Source: Acorus gramineus
Taxonomy: Eukaryota; Streptophyta; Magnoliopsida; Acorales; Acoraceae
NCBI GenBank assembly: GCA_030737835.1
Contig: CM060853.1
Location: 13,058,034-13,122,033 of the forward strand
DNA: 64,000 nt
Direction: 5' to 3'
In this document: positions 32,573 through 43,892 of the stretch, piece by piece
Layout of the letters: each line of letters opens with the position of its first letter
Numbering within the stretch: the first letter of the stretch is position 1
Position numbers and translations under genes: made by a program
The notes under the pieces: model-generated
Told to the model about the DNA's origin: nothing
Database searches by the model: none
Seen by the model: only the letters and a program-made list of their open reading frames with translations

Positions 32573-33017
32573 GGTCACCTATGAAGCACACACGTACACG
32601 GGACATGGCGACGGTGACACGATATTTTTTTTTTTTAAAATAGGATATGGATACGGTTAAGATATGATAACAAATAAATTAATATAATAAATATATATCT
32701 TATTTTATATAAACAAACACATTTTATGTAGATCACTATTTATAAATAATTGTATAAACTAATAAATTACTATTATTATAACTCATTGTTCTAAACCAAT
32801 AAATCACTATTTTATAAATAACTATTTTAAACTAATAAATCATTTTTTTTTTAACCTTCATAAAGAGATTTTGTTTAAATGGGTTGTTTTAGGCTGTTTT
32901 AATGGGTTGAATACATGTGGTCTATGTTTGGGCCTTTCTTTTTTCTTTTATTCCTTTACTTTTGGGCTAAAACTGGCTAGGCCGTGTTCTGAGCCGTGAC
33001 CCCGGCGTGTCTTGGAC
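32573..33017. repeat. Left part of an older repeat split by the solo LTR
   Basis: The left end has ATGAAGCACACACGTACACG and GACACGAT-type words. The matching inverted words (GTGTCCGTGCCGTGTCC, GTGTCCGACAAG) lie at about 36365-36405, beyond the solo LTR. Joining across the LTR (33017 to 36291) gives continuous text. The interior is AT-rich with no ORF. Confidence 0.55.
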
Positions 33018-33949
33018 TGTTATATATGTGTCACTTTTAACCTTCTGGTAACCGTTGGACCATTCTGGCAGTTTTTCGGTTTTTTTCGTTTTTCGATCGG
33101 AACCGCTAAAATTTCGGGCTGTTAGCTATCGCCCTGAGATTGAGGGCTCCGATTGAAAATCTAACTGCATATTATGTGCCCTGGTGCCATTCCAAGCCGC
33201 TCACGAAAATTTCGTCGAATTCCGGTAACGTTTCAGAATTTCACAGTTCCGGGGCGTATCCGGGTTTTGACCGAGCGAGAAGTCATTGGGAGAGTTGACT
33301 TGGTCAAAGTGGGCCCATAGACTTGGTCAACCCCTTTTGTTTTTATTTGTGGTTGAGTTGACCCAAGTCAAAACTCACTTAAACCCTCACTAATCCTTTC
33401 TTAGCCCTAATTAACCTAGGTTAGGCTAATCTAAGTGAGAGGTTATATTTAAGTGAGCTAAAAATATCTCCCCACTATTCATCTTCTTCTCCAATGGATT
33501 TTCTCTCTCCCCCTCTCTCTTTTTCCTCCATTAGAGCTAGTTAGAGGGCTTGAACCTTAAAACCCAAAGAAGAGAAAGGTAAGGGGAGCTCCCGATCTAT
33601 CCACCGGTGGTTTCGGATTCGAGTTCCGGTGTGTTTAGCCCCTTCTCACCCCCTCTTTTCTCCTCTGATTTCAGCCCCTTTGAAGGCTGAGGAAGAGCTT
33701 GGTGGTGGAGGTCTTTGGGGAGGCATTTCGGTGCACGAAGAGCTCCCGGTTCCCTTCCTTTCCTTCCCTTCCCTTGGGTAAGCCTTCTTTCCTTCTTTTC
33801 CATGTTTAGATGCTTGTTTAGGTGGTGTTTTGGGTGCTGGTGGCTGTGGGTGGCCGTTGGTGGCGGTTGGAGGCGGTTGGTGGCCGTTGGAGTGGTGGTG
33901 GGCTGTCTCGGGCGGGCTGGCAGGCTGTCCCGGGTAGGCTGGCAGGCTG

Positions 33950-34560
33950 TCCCGGGTAGGCTGGCAGGCAGGCAGTGTAGCAGGCGGAGGAGATGGCAGG
34001 GCGCGCGCGGGCATGCGTGCGGGCGTGCGCTCGGGTGGAGCTGGAGTGGGCGCTGGGCGCTGGGCGCTGGGCGCTGGCGGGCGCAGTCGGGCGCGCAGTC
34101 ACGCACGGATGCGTGCGCGCGGGTGCGCGCGGAGTGGTCGCGCAGGTGCGCGCGGGTGCGTGCGCGCGGGTGCGTGCGGAGTGGTCGCGTAGGTGCGCGC
34201 GGGTGCTGGCACCAGCGGGGGTGTGCGCGGGAGTGCGCGCGGGTGCGCGCGGGCGTGCGCGCGCGGGCAGGGCACCTGGGCACTGTGCCTAGGTGCGGGG
34301 CAGGGCGCTTGGGCATGCGCCTGGGCGCGGAGCTGGGGACCAGTGCGTGCGCGTGCTGGGGCGTGAGCGGAGTGCGCGCGGGGGCGCGCTCGCGGTGCGC
34401 CCGAGCGCGCGCAAGCGTGCGCGTGCGTGCGGCAGTGCGTTGGGGCGCGCGGGCAGGCGCGCGGCAGTGCGCCGATGGTGCCGGGGTGGCCGTGCGTGCG
34501 GTTGCCCGGGTGTTCGGGAGTGAGTTGGGGTGCTCGGACTCGCGTGCGTACAGGCCGTAT
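33950..34560 (+). repeat. Extreme GC-rich block inside the solo LTR
   Basis: About 600 bp dominated by alternating GCGCG, GTGCGCGCGGG and GGGCGCTGGGC words, in sharp contrast to the AT-rich surroundings. Long open frames exist on both strands but are low-complexity (Arg, Ala, Gly, Cys), and I do not consider them genes. The CpG density is notable because methylated CpG in old plant repeats normally decays. Confidence 0.85.
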
Positions 34561-35449
34561 GTACGCTTGTCCGAGTGTTGTGTATTTTAACGTATTTTTG
34601 GATTTAGTTGTGTGTTATACTCACCGATTTAATTACCCTATCTTGCAGATCTTGACGGACGGTCGCGCGACGACCCGACTATCGGTGAGTGGGACAATCC
34701 AACCCAGTAGGGAGGCGTATACGCACTTGGGCGTGTACCGTCCTCCCCTGGGGCACCATGGATTATATTAACTTGTTGTAACGTGAAATCCATGCAATCA
34801 TGAAAAATGTAGAATGTATGCCACCCTAGACTTGTATGTTAGGGACTTGCACCCTTAGGTTGTGTAAGAGCCGTGCATCCTGTCACCTTGTTATCATTCT
34901 AGGAAGCCTCGGCCTATGCATGTGTCCTAATAGTTTAATTTCTTAAATTAAATGCTAGAATATGTTTAATTGCATGCCTTAGATAATATTATAGGGAGGG
35001 GCCTTGCGAGGTCAACATTGAGACCCGTGCTAGGGTACTCCGTGTTCCTTGTTTGGTTGTCGGGATGTCCTATATCGGGACCTCACGCTGCCCTCCCAAG
35101 GTTTCTTTCCCAATAATATTATACCCTTGTTATTATTATTATTATTATACATGTTCCCCGCATCTTGGTTATGCGCCCTGGAGGAATTCTGAGGAATTCA
35201 TGACATTAGAGTTGTAGAGATGTGTTTGTCAGCGGATCCGAGTGGATCATATGCGATGGATAGGCTGATCTGTTCCCTTCGTTGGATCCTTTAGAGACTG
35301 CCCCGGCGTAGAGAGACTGTCCCGTGCAGGGGCTCCCATCAGTAGGCACCTCCTGATCTTGGACTCGGACTGTGCTGAATGTGGGAGTGGCCAAACAGCC
35401 TACGGAGTGGGGGAGAGACTATGGTGGACCAAGGGCGACCATCAGCCTA

Positions 35450-35730
35450 GTCAGTCCCAATATCCTATGTCACCCATTGAGGGGTGAGGGTGAGGGTGTG
35501 GTGGGTTGGCGATGTAGCGACCCACTGGATTGTTAGTCCCAATATCCTATGTCACCTATTGAGGGGTGAGGGTGTATGGATGTGTATGGATGATTATCAG
35601 TCCCAATATCCTATGTCACCTATTGAGGGGTGAGGGTGAGGGTGTATGATTGTGTATGGATGTTATCAGGCTAGTCAGTCCCAATATCCTATGTCACCTA
35701 TTGAGGGGTGAGGGTGAGGGTGTAGTGGGT
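35450..35730. repeat. Tandem repeat array in the solo LTR, four copies
   Basis: AGTCCCAATATCCTATGTCA followed by CC(C/T)ATTGAGGGGTGAGGGTG occurs at about 35452, 35535, 35599 and 35677, with spacings of 64-83 bases. The Tekay LTR at 58.5 kb has two copies of the unit and the relic LTR at 41.7 kb one. Confidence 0.85.
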
Positions 35731-36290
35731 TGGCGATAGCGACCCACTGGCCTGTATAGCTGTTGCCATTTTGTGGCTTTTAATAATGTGATTGTGGGAT
35801 AATAATATCTGGCGGTTAATATGAATTGTGGGGCATGGGTTGTGCTGTTCACTGAGCGTGTGGCTCACCCCTCGCATAATATTTTCTCCAGTGTCATCTG
35901 AGTCGGATCTGGAGGAAGAGCTCCCCGAGGGACTTCATCAGTAGCGGAGTAGCGACACGTCCCGCGAGTATCAGAGGCTATCAGCATCCCTTGTGATTGT
36001 ATGTATTTATTCCGTGCTTGGGCACGCGTCTATGTATTATTGGATGTCTTTATATATATTGGCTCTCACAGGACAGTTGATTATGTATCGAGTCTGTAAT
36101 ATGTTTTTGGATTACAGATTCAGTCTTTTAGCTTCCGCTATTGGTGTATATATCATGTCAGCCCTGCTTTTGTTGTCCTTGTTGTCATTTTAGCTGTTGT
36201 GTGAGTATGTTATTGAACTCCTGTTATACTGATATCATATATACACTTGCCGCGTCCCGGGGTCGGCCGGCCCTGGGGCGTGTCCTGGAC

Positions 36291-36440
36291 TGTGTCTCAG
36301 TCGTATCCCAACCGTATCTAAACAAAAATGCAGGTAGACAAGACTGGAGACCTGTCCGACATGTGTCCGTGCCGTGTCCACACCGTGTCCGTGTCCGACA
36401 AGAGTACGGGGCTTCCGGGGAAGTGTCTGTGCTTTTTACT
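36291..36440. repeat. Right part of the older repeat split by the solo LTR
   Basis: Continues the text of 32573-33017 after the solo LTR and its target duplication. Ends in GTGTCCGTGTCCGACAAG words inverted relative to the left end. Small TIR-type element, superfamily unassigned. Confidence 0.5.
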
Positions 36441-36576
36441 ACATCAATATTTTAGTCAATGCATGGAAGGAGCTATGAAATTTTTTAATAAATTTGCGTG
36501 GCTGGGTGATGCATGCAAAAATGCAAAGGGGATGATTATATTCTCCTTTTTCATTCAAAGCATTGGTTCTTATTGA

Positions 36577-36885
36577 TAGTGGACAAGGAAGAAGACATTT
36601 GAAGTGTATAATTCGCTGAGTGGAGAAATCTACGAATCATGGGCGTCTACTGTGGTAAATTTGCTGATATAAACAACACTAGGCTTTGCAAAGGACTGGC
36701 CAATCAATTTACACCCAGAGATCCCAAAACAAGTTGGAGGTCAGGATTGCGGTCTATTTGTATTGCACTGGATCCAGTGCGTTTATGAAGGCACAGAGTT
36801 TCATTTCAAAACGCTTGAAGACATGGCGTTCATGCGTGCCAAGGTTGCATCTACGATTCTTGTAGGTCAGGGTTCTCTAATGTAG
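36577..36885 (+). pseudogene. Ulp1-like (C48) cysteine protease C-terminal fragment
   Basis: One plus-strand frame gives KTFEVYNSLSGEIYESW, a TAA stop at 36670-36672, then KQVGGQDCGLFVLHWIQC. The catalytic Gln and the Cys in QDCG of Ulp1/SUMO-protease-like enzymes are visible; the upstream His and Asp regions are missing. Ulp1-like domains are known passengers or partners of FAR1-type Mutator-like elements in plants, and a FAR1-type transposase gene lies 0.9 kb to the right on the other strand. Broken by the stop and N-terminal truncation. Confidence 0.65.
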
Positions 36886-37769
36886 CATAGATGTTTTGGG
36901 CGTCTTCTTTGAACAATTTCTTGTGTCCTTTTCATGTGGTTAAATTGTGTTGATACAGATTGCTTCTCTTTTGCATGTTGTTGGTTTGAACAAAATGTGG
37001 TTAAATCGTGTTGGTACAGATTCCTTCTCTTTTGGATGTTGTTGGTTCTACCGGAATGTTATGTTATGTGATGTTGTATGTTCACAGAACCTTTATTCTG
37101 AATGAGTATTTGTTGAATACTTTACATATCTATTTGAATGAAAATTCTTACAATGGACGTCCATAAAATTTAGTATTTGAAGACACCCGACATATGCGTT
37201 GATAATTTTGCATATACGTCTTTAAAGAGGTATATCCATGTATTAATAGAGTATATACATAAGTGAATGTATTAAATGATAAAACATAAATGTTGTATGT
37301 GCATTAGGCACATTGATTGTGTGATTTTTTGTTTCTTTTTTTTGTCATTTAATACCTCCAATATGGTATGGAATTTTGAATGAAATAAGTGCTCTTTTAT
37401 TAATGCATATACCATTTTACAGACGTATATGCATCCTTTCAATTCATACTTAGTGTCTGTAAAAACTGATTTTTACGGAACGTATAGCTTAAGAGACCCC
37501 TTATGTGTTTGGATGTTGATTGTGTTTCATTTTCAGTCCTCTCATAACATAAATTTCATTATTATTTCTTCACTATAGTCCAGTACTCTCACTAAATGAA
37601 AAGTAGCATATAAGTTCTTTATTAGGTATATGCGTTTTATAGTAGGTATATACTTGGACAATTAAAATATTGTTCAAGAACATTCATTTCCAACCAAACA
37701 AACCTTTACAACATGCTTGACTTTCATATCCGGTTTGGGGAAGCAAAACATTGTAAGTATTAAGAACAT
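36886..37769. other. Noncoding stretch between the Ulp1-like fragment and the FAR1-type gene
   Basis: Contains a duplicated phrase (TTAAAT(T/C)GTGTTG(A/G)TACAGATT, about 36940 and 37003) and scattered TATATAC/GTATAT words like those at 32.1 kb and 40.5 kb. No gene seen. Confidence 0.45.
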
Positions 37770-40467
37770 TCACAAAATGCTTGACTGTGATGCCATCCAC
37801 CTCTCAAATTCACCTTCCTTATAAGTCGATTGTGATGCGAACTGACAATACTGTTGTGAACTTGGGGTTGGTGGTGCACAATTAATAGGCGTAACCTGTC
37901 TTACATGCTTCTCTTGTTGTTGTTTTGATCGTTGATTTTTCTGAGACCATATCAACAAAGGAAAAAGGCTAATAAAAATCTGTAAAAGACATTCGACACA
38001 TATATGCCTTTAATGAGTACAAAGATTTATACTTACATTTTTCTACTTGTTGGCGGCAACTTCACACCGTGAAACTTTTTGCTTACTTTTTGGGCAACCC
38101 TTCGATTGCGCAACTGGAGGATCCAATAATTTACTCACCATAGCATTATCTGGTTCAGCTTGACTTATAGGAGCTTCACATTCAGCTGAGATATGAGCCA
38201 CTATTTTGGCTTTCATTTCATCAAATAAATTGGCAATGAAAAGATAAGAATTTGGAAACGAACTCGCCATCTCAACAATCTGTTGGACACACCGTAATCC
38301 TAAGTTATATAGATGATCATAACCCATCGGAATGTTTACAATAATTCCAATATTATTGGTGGCTGTCATTGAGTGAATTCTTTTGAAATCTTTACTCCAT
38401 CGACTCATAATGTACCTGTCTTGTAATTCCATCACGAATTCAGATTGAAGAATGCATAGAGCATGACGACACAATATTCCTTGAAAGTCAAATGATCTGC
38501 AAATGCAATTTACTTCTTCTGTTGCTTCATTGAACTGAACTTCAAAAAGCAATTGTTTGTTCTCACCTTGATTGTTTTTTACTATCTCAATCACTTCATA
38601 TGTTTTCAACCCATCAAGATTTCTGATGCAATTGTGATTCAGCTGGATTAGTTGCTTTAATTCATCCTGAAACTTTCTAAACATGCTTATCATGTACAAT
38701 TTCGACAATTGTTCTTCCATCTTTAGTGGTGACATGAGTTGTGGGGTACCATGCATTGAATGAAAATCCTCTAGAACCTCTTTTTCTTGCTTATTTCTCA
38801 ATGCACTCTCATATTGCTGAACGAACTGCTTCAAAGTAGTATTTGATGTGAGATAATCATCAAAGTAAGCATTCATGCCCTCACTCCGTTGTGTTGTTGA
38901 CATACCTGCCTAAAACATATCCTTCACAAAGACAGGTACCCATCGATCTCGATCTTCATACAATGAACTCAGCCATGCATTATCCTCTAGACCATATTCT
39001 TCGATCATCTTGCTCCACCCAACTTCAAATTCATCAATACTCAAACAATCATACACAAGATTGGAAAGAGTGTCCTTCACAGCCCTGTACTCCTTCAGCT
39101 GAGAAATAGTGGACTTCATTAACATGCATGTACATCCATTATCAGCGCATAGGCCTCGAAAAGGTAAAACTTGAAATAACAAGAGAGACAAACATTATTA
39201 TGCTATTCACAAACATATACCCCGATAGGCAGTGCATGTGTGCTTGTAACAACACATCTCTTCCAATCGATAAAAATAAAAATGGATCTACATGTCCGGA
39301 ATATCATCCATATGCACTCATATATAGGCATATGCTATTATTAATTCGTCAGAAAATTACATTGCTAAGTTTCTCTGGTACTTTCTTCAAAATATGCCAC
39401 AGGCAAAGACGATGCCTGGTCATGGGAAACACCTCAATACCACCATCGATTGATTTGCATTGATCTGTTATTATTGCATTGGGAGGTTGGTTCCCCATAC
39501 AGGCTAGCCAGGATCTGAATAGCCATACGTAAGTTTCTATAGTTTCATTTGCGAGCAAGCCACAACCAAGCAGAATTGACTGTCCGTGATGATTCACACC
39601 AACAAAAGGTGCAAAAGGCATAGCATACCTGTTTGTAAGATAAGCTGTGTCAAAGGAAACAACATCTCCAAAATACTGGTAAGCCGCTCTACTACGACTG
39701 TCAGCCCATACATTCTTCAACTTCCTGTCTCCGTCTAAGTCAATCCTATGAAAAAAATTTGCATTTAGTTCTTGCTGCTTGCTGAAATGCTGGAGAAGAG
39801 CCTCAACATCTTCTTCCCCGAGCTGGAGGTGCCTCACTTTTTGAAGATAATTTCAACAATCTTGTTCGGTAAATGTGAGATTGTTGTACCCTCCTCCTTC
39901 ATATGCTAGGGCATCAAAAGTCTTGCACGGTGGAACCCCAGCGGCATCATTGATGGCCAATTGATTCATAGCATGTGCGGTTAATGCCCGGTGGCATCTG
40001 TGAATGCGTGACAGCTTCGGATTCACCTCATGATTGTGTTCTAAAACAAGGAGTTCCAATATCCATTTACCATCCCTGAACGTTTTAACTTTCATCCTAG
40101 CCTTGAAATTGGTCTTGCAAGTGGGCTTGAAGCGGGATTGAGAGATGCTAGTGCTTGCTATACTTTCACTATTTCTCTTCTTGTATTTCTCTTCCTTTGA
40201 ACATGCAAAAATAACTATCTTCAGGTCACCTTCGGGAGTGAACTTTCTTCTTGTCTTAGTGACACCAAAACCACTGCAGCAAGCAAAAGCCTTATGTCGA
40301 GAGTACGCTTCATCAATGGAGTCAAACTCCATTCCAATAATCAATTCTTCATTTGCTTCATAATATTTAATATTATCAGCCTTTTCACTGGGATTCATTG
40401 CTTCTTCACACTGAAATTCGACATTCAATCCCATGTATTCCAAATCATTAAGGTCCATCGTATCCAT
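37770..40467 (-). pseudogene. FAR1-type Mutator-like (MULE) transposase with nonsense mutations
   Basis: Minus-strand pieces in order: 40467-39856 is the FAR1 DNA-binding domain (CSGFGVTKTRRKF, then LEHNHEV). 39852-39349 is the MULE transposase core (VVSFDTAYLTNRYAMPF, ITDQCKSI, RHRLCLWHILKKV). About 39097-38043 is the rest and the SWIM finger (CICRSFDFQGILCRHALCIL), after an intron with acceptor TCTCAG|CTG. A C-terminal Gln/Ser-rich exon may lie at 37958-37770. Family proteins bind DNA and either move MULEs or, as FAR1/FHY3, act as light-signalling factors. Here one frame is interrupted by TGA at 39853-39855 (where relatives have Arg) and TAG at 38910-38912 (where relatives have Trp in the W-A-G-M-S-T-T-Q-R-S-E motif). 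Both fit single transitions. Confidence 0.75.
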
Positions 40468-41141
40468 GATGACCTACATGTTTAATAGCGTATATTCATT
40501 GATAAACAAAGTATATACTCGAATATACATTTAATATATGCTTTTGTTTTTAGGATATATATACAACGGCCAATGAAAAGAGAGCACAAGCTTTTTGGTA
40601 TGTACTCAGAGCTCGTATATACTCTCCTGAAAAAAGTATATGCTACTTAACAAGACATGTATGCTTTTGAAACATATATTCATTTATTATATGAAAATGT
40701 ATATAACTGACAACGATGCAGATACCTTGTTCTCTCAGATACCCTATTTTACTGGATTTGGTGTTGTCCGGAATGAGAAGATTCTCCAACTTTGTAGAAA
40801 AAGATGAGAATGAGAAGATTCTCCAATGTTATAGACAAAAAAATGAAATAATGTACCAGAAAAAGAAAACTAAACAACAGTGCATACTATTCCTCGTTAG
40901 TGTATTCTGTTTTAGAGGAGAGAAGAAAGAAATTTATTGTGAGAAAGGGAACCAAAAGGGGGTCAAAGGGAGGACAAAATATTTGGGCGGGAACATTTGG
41001 AGTGGGGGGTGAATTTGGGGTAGGTAACTAAAATAATTTTTTCTACGTGGAGGGGAGAGGCTGGAAAAAGTTGAAGCTGACGTGGAAGGAGGGGCTGATG
41101 CGGAGACTGGATACCATGCTGGAAAGAGGCCTGGGTGTAAC
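40468..41141. other. Upstream flank of the FAR1-type gene
   Basis: TATATAC-rich from 40484 to 40700, then purine-rich. The phrase GAGAAGATTCTCCAA occurs at 40775 and 40809. No terminal inverted repeat partner for the MULE could be fixed by eye. Confidence 0.4.
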
Positions 41142-41272
41142 TGTCACGCCCCAGGGCGCCTGTCCCCGAGACGTGGCAAATATATAATATCAGCTATCAT
41201 TAATGAGATCAATAAAGACTCTAATATGACATCCAAGGCGACAAAGCAGTTTATCAAGTGAAAGTTGACATA

Positions 41273-41334
<62 letters not shown>

Positions 41335-42405
41335 CGGAAGCTAAACGATTAAGTCTGTAATCCAAAACATATTACAGACCAGATATACATAATCAACTAT
41401 TATGTTAGAGCCAATATAAATCAAAAGACATCAATATACAAATAATGTGCACAAGCACGAGTATTAAATACATACAAGAGAAGGGGGGATGCTGATGGCC
41501 TCTCACTCGCAAAACCCAAAACACGGACGCTGCACTGCTGCTGGTACTGTGCCTAAGGGAGCTCCTCCTTCGGATCCGACTCAACACCAACTGGAGGAAA
41601 AACAAATGTGAGGGGTGAGCCACACGCTCAGTGAATAGTACAATCCATGCAACACAACTCATATTAATCCATTCAATCAATTATGGTAAGTAGCTGGTGG
41701 GTCGTGTAACAACCCGAGCCCACCACGCTCTCATCCTCACCCTCACCCTCACAGGGTGACATAGGACTTTCGGGAGAAGTTTGACTGTTCTACACCATTC
41801 GTCATTCGGTAGCCCTCTCCCGGGGAGTCTCTACCTGGTAGCCTCCCATGACCACTACCTCTATCGTATGGGCGCACCAACGGGCGTCATGAGTAGTACT
41901 TGGGAGCACCTCGCAGGACAGCTACAAAGCCGGGCGGCTTTCAACACGGAACCGAGGAAGGGGAGAACACTCGACACTCGCAAATACGATCCTCATGGAT
42001 TCGTCGTTATCGGTTATTAGACACCGATAAGGGTAACGAATTCTCATGAATTCCCTCCAGGGCGCATAACTTAGATGCGGGGAAAACATATCATTCGTAG
42101 TGTCAATGCCATGGTATGACCCCATCAGAGGTCATACACTTGCTTAACCTCATTAGGCAAGGTTCATGGCATCATATAAGCATATATTAAATATATAACA
42201 AACATAATAATTATACATGGAATTTAATCATGGAAGCATCTAAATAAGTATAACCACAAGGTCATAATATCATTTAAGGCATGCCTACACTTATGCTTCT
42301 TCATAGACAGACTAAGGATATGCTTAGACAAGATGGGAACATGTATAAATCATGGTTAAGCTAGCATGGGAGATGATGCATAGATAAACATGGGTCCCTA
42401 CACTT
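41142..42405 (-). mobile_element. Relic LTR, truncated, related to the Tekay-type LTR
   Basis: Starts TGTCACGCCCCAGG, the same terminus as the Tekay LTR at 48493. Read on the minus strand it shares the AGTGAACAG...CTCACCCCTC segment, the TGAGGGTGAGGG unit (one copy) and the CCCCGCATC...CGCCCTGGAGG segment. It is clearly divergent from the other two LTRs. It breaks off at about 42405 against the copia LTR and lacks the GC-rich block. Confidence 0.7.
41276..41332. repeat. (TA)n microsatellite inside the relic LTR
   Basis: About 56 bases of TA dinucleotide, absent from the other LTR copies at the corresponding place. Confidence 0.95.
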
Positions 42406-43192
42406 GAGAACTGGTGAGGATTGACTTTCATTTTAGATGTTACTTATTCCTCATTTGTAACTAATCATGAAGTTGATTTTGCTTTTTCAAAATAAGTTTT
42501 CAGATAATTGTGGAGAGACACTAGGCTCTTAAATAGTGTAATTAAAGTCGCACTAGTCCAAGACTCATAACCGAAGATAAAAGAAGAATGAACAATTCCA
42601 AGATGAGGAAAAATTGACAACTTAATATTCATTACAAGAGACAAACTTACATTTCAAAATTGGGCTACTAGAAACAAGCTTGCACAAGTGTATGTTTTAG
42701 GTGGAGTTGGGATTTTGTGGAGTGAGTTAGATTGAGTTGAGCTGATGGAAATGGTGGAGAGGGGTTCCTTTTATAGGCAAGATTGATATTGGGAATGGGT
42801 TATGGGAAGTTGGTGTACATAATAACTCGTGTGGTGTACCAATGCATGAGTAAATGTAGATATTGGAAAAAGGTGGTCAATGTGATTTACCAATGCACAG
42901 GTAATATAAGGCTTATGGGAAGTGATGGTCTATGTATAGGTAAATGGGGGTTCTTGAAAAAATGATGGTCAATTTGGTTTTCCAAGTCATGGAAAATGGT
43001 GGGTGACATAGGAATTCAAAATTTGGGAAAGTGATGAAATGAACGAGGTGGTTGATAATGGAAAGTGTAGGAGATGAACACTTGTGCAAGTAAATCAAGG
43101 GTGCCCCACACAAAATACAAAGTTGCCTCACTACATCCCTTAATATAAAAAAAAGCTAAGATAGATAATAAAAAAGTTCACTTTAAAATTTC
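42406..43192 (-). mobile_element. Copia element 3' LTR
   Basis: On the minus strand a polypurine tract, TTAAGGGGGAG, precedes TGAGAAATTTTAAAG, the LTR start, about 120 bp after the end of the RNase H frame. The other end is about 42406 (TGAGAACTGG on the plus strand). About 787 bp. It matches 47091-47360 plus 48255-48492 on the far side of the element. Confidence 0.7.
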
Positions 43193-43892
43193 TCACTCCC
43201 CCTTAAAGTGATTTTTTGTGTACAAGCCCAAGTTTGGCTCATAAAAACTCGAACGGTCCTTTGGAGAGAGATTTGGTGAAGATATTGGCAAAATTATCTT
43301 TGCATCGCACCTCTTCTACGTTAACCGTTCCATCAAACACCTTCTCACGAATGACATGATGCTTGATCTCGATATGCTTGGTCCTTGCGTGACAAACCGG
43401 ATTGGTAGTAAGCTTGATAGCACTTTGATTGTCACCAAGAATAGTGGTTGGTTTGTGAATGGTGAAATAGACATCCTCGATGAGCCGTCAAAACCACACG
43501 TACTCTTAACAAGCAAGAGTAGCAGCTTTGTATTCCACATCCCTAGTAGAAATAGACACAGAATTCTGTTTCTTACTACACCAAGAGACACCGGCTGATC
43601 CGCATAGAAAAACATAACCGAATGTAGACCTCCGATCATCTGAGTCATCACCCAAGTTGACATTCGTGAATCCACATAAAGAAAACTCCACTTTCTTCTT
43701 GTAATGAAGACCAAAGTCAAGTGTGGAATTCACATACTTCAAAATCCGTTTTGCCACCTCCAAATGTGGTTTCCGTGGTTCATGCATGTAGCGGCTCATG
43801 AGTCCAACAGAGAATGAAATGTCAGGTCTTGTGATAGTAAAAAAGATGAGACTACCCACAAGAGCACGATATGAGTGAGGATCCGGAAGAAG
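43193..43892 (-). pseudogene. Copia RNase H and polyprotein C-terminus
   Basis: Minus-strand frames 43859-43506 and 43720-43316 overlap by frameshift. Motifs: SLIFFTITRPDISFSVG, the RNase H entry; KHIEIKHHVI-type words before 43316; and CKDNFANIFTKSLSK (about 43262-43310), the standard copia C-terminus. A TAG at 43893-43895 separates it from the RT frame, so the copy is dead. Confidence 0.75.

Larger units (their letters stand above)
33018..36285 (+). mobile_element. Solo LTR of a Tekay-type Ty3/gypsy retrotransposon
   Basis: A 3268-bp LTR starting TGTTATATATGTGTCAC and ending GGGGCGTGTCC, flanked by the 5-bp duplication TGGAC (33013-33017 and 36286-36290). It is the same family, in the opposite orientation, as the LTR at 48493-60929, which follows the polypurine tract and polyprotein of a Tekay-like element. 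No internal retroviral sequence remains, so it is a solo LTR left by LTR-LTR recombination. It contains a GC-rich block (33950-34560) and a four-fold tandem repeat (35450-35730). The expected terminal CA is not conserved. Confidence 0.8.

Noticed and set aside
33597..34771. Several long overlapping open frames on both strands in the GC-rich block
   Set aside because: Composition is Arg/Ala/Gly/Pro with no domain, frames are open on both strands at once, and the block lies inside an LTR. They are by-products of stop-poor GC-rich repeats.
35450..35730. Possible satellite or CRISPR-like array
   Set aside because: Four units with irregular spacing inside a typical LTR; related units occur in other LTR copies.
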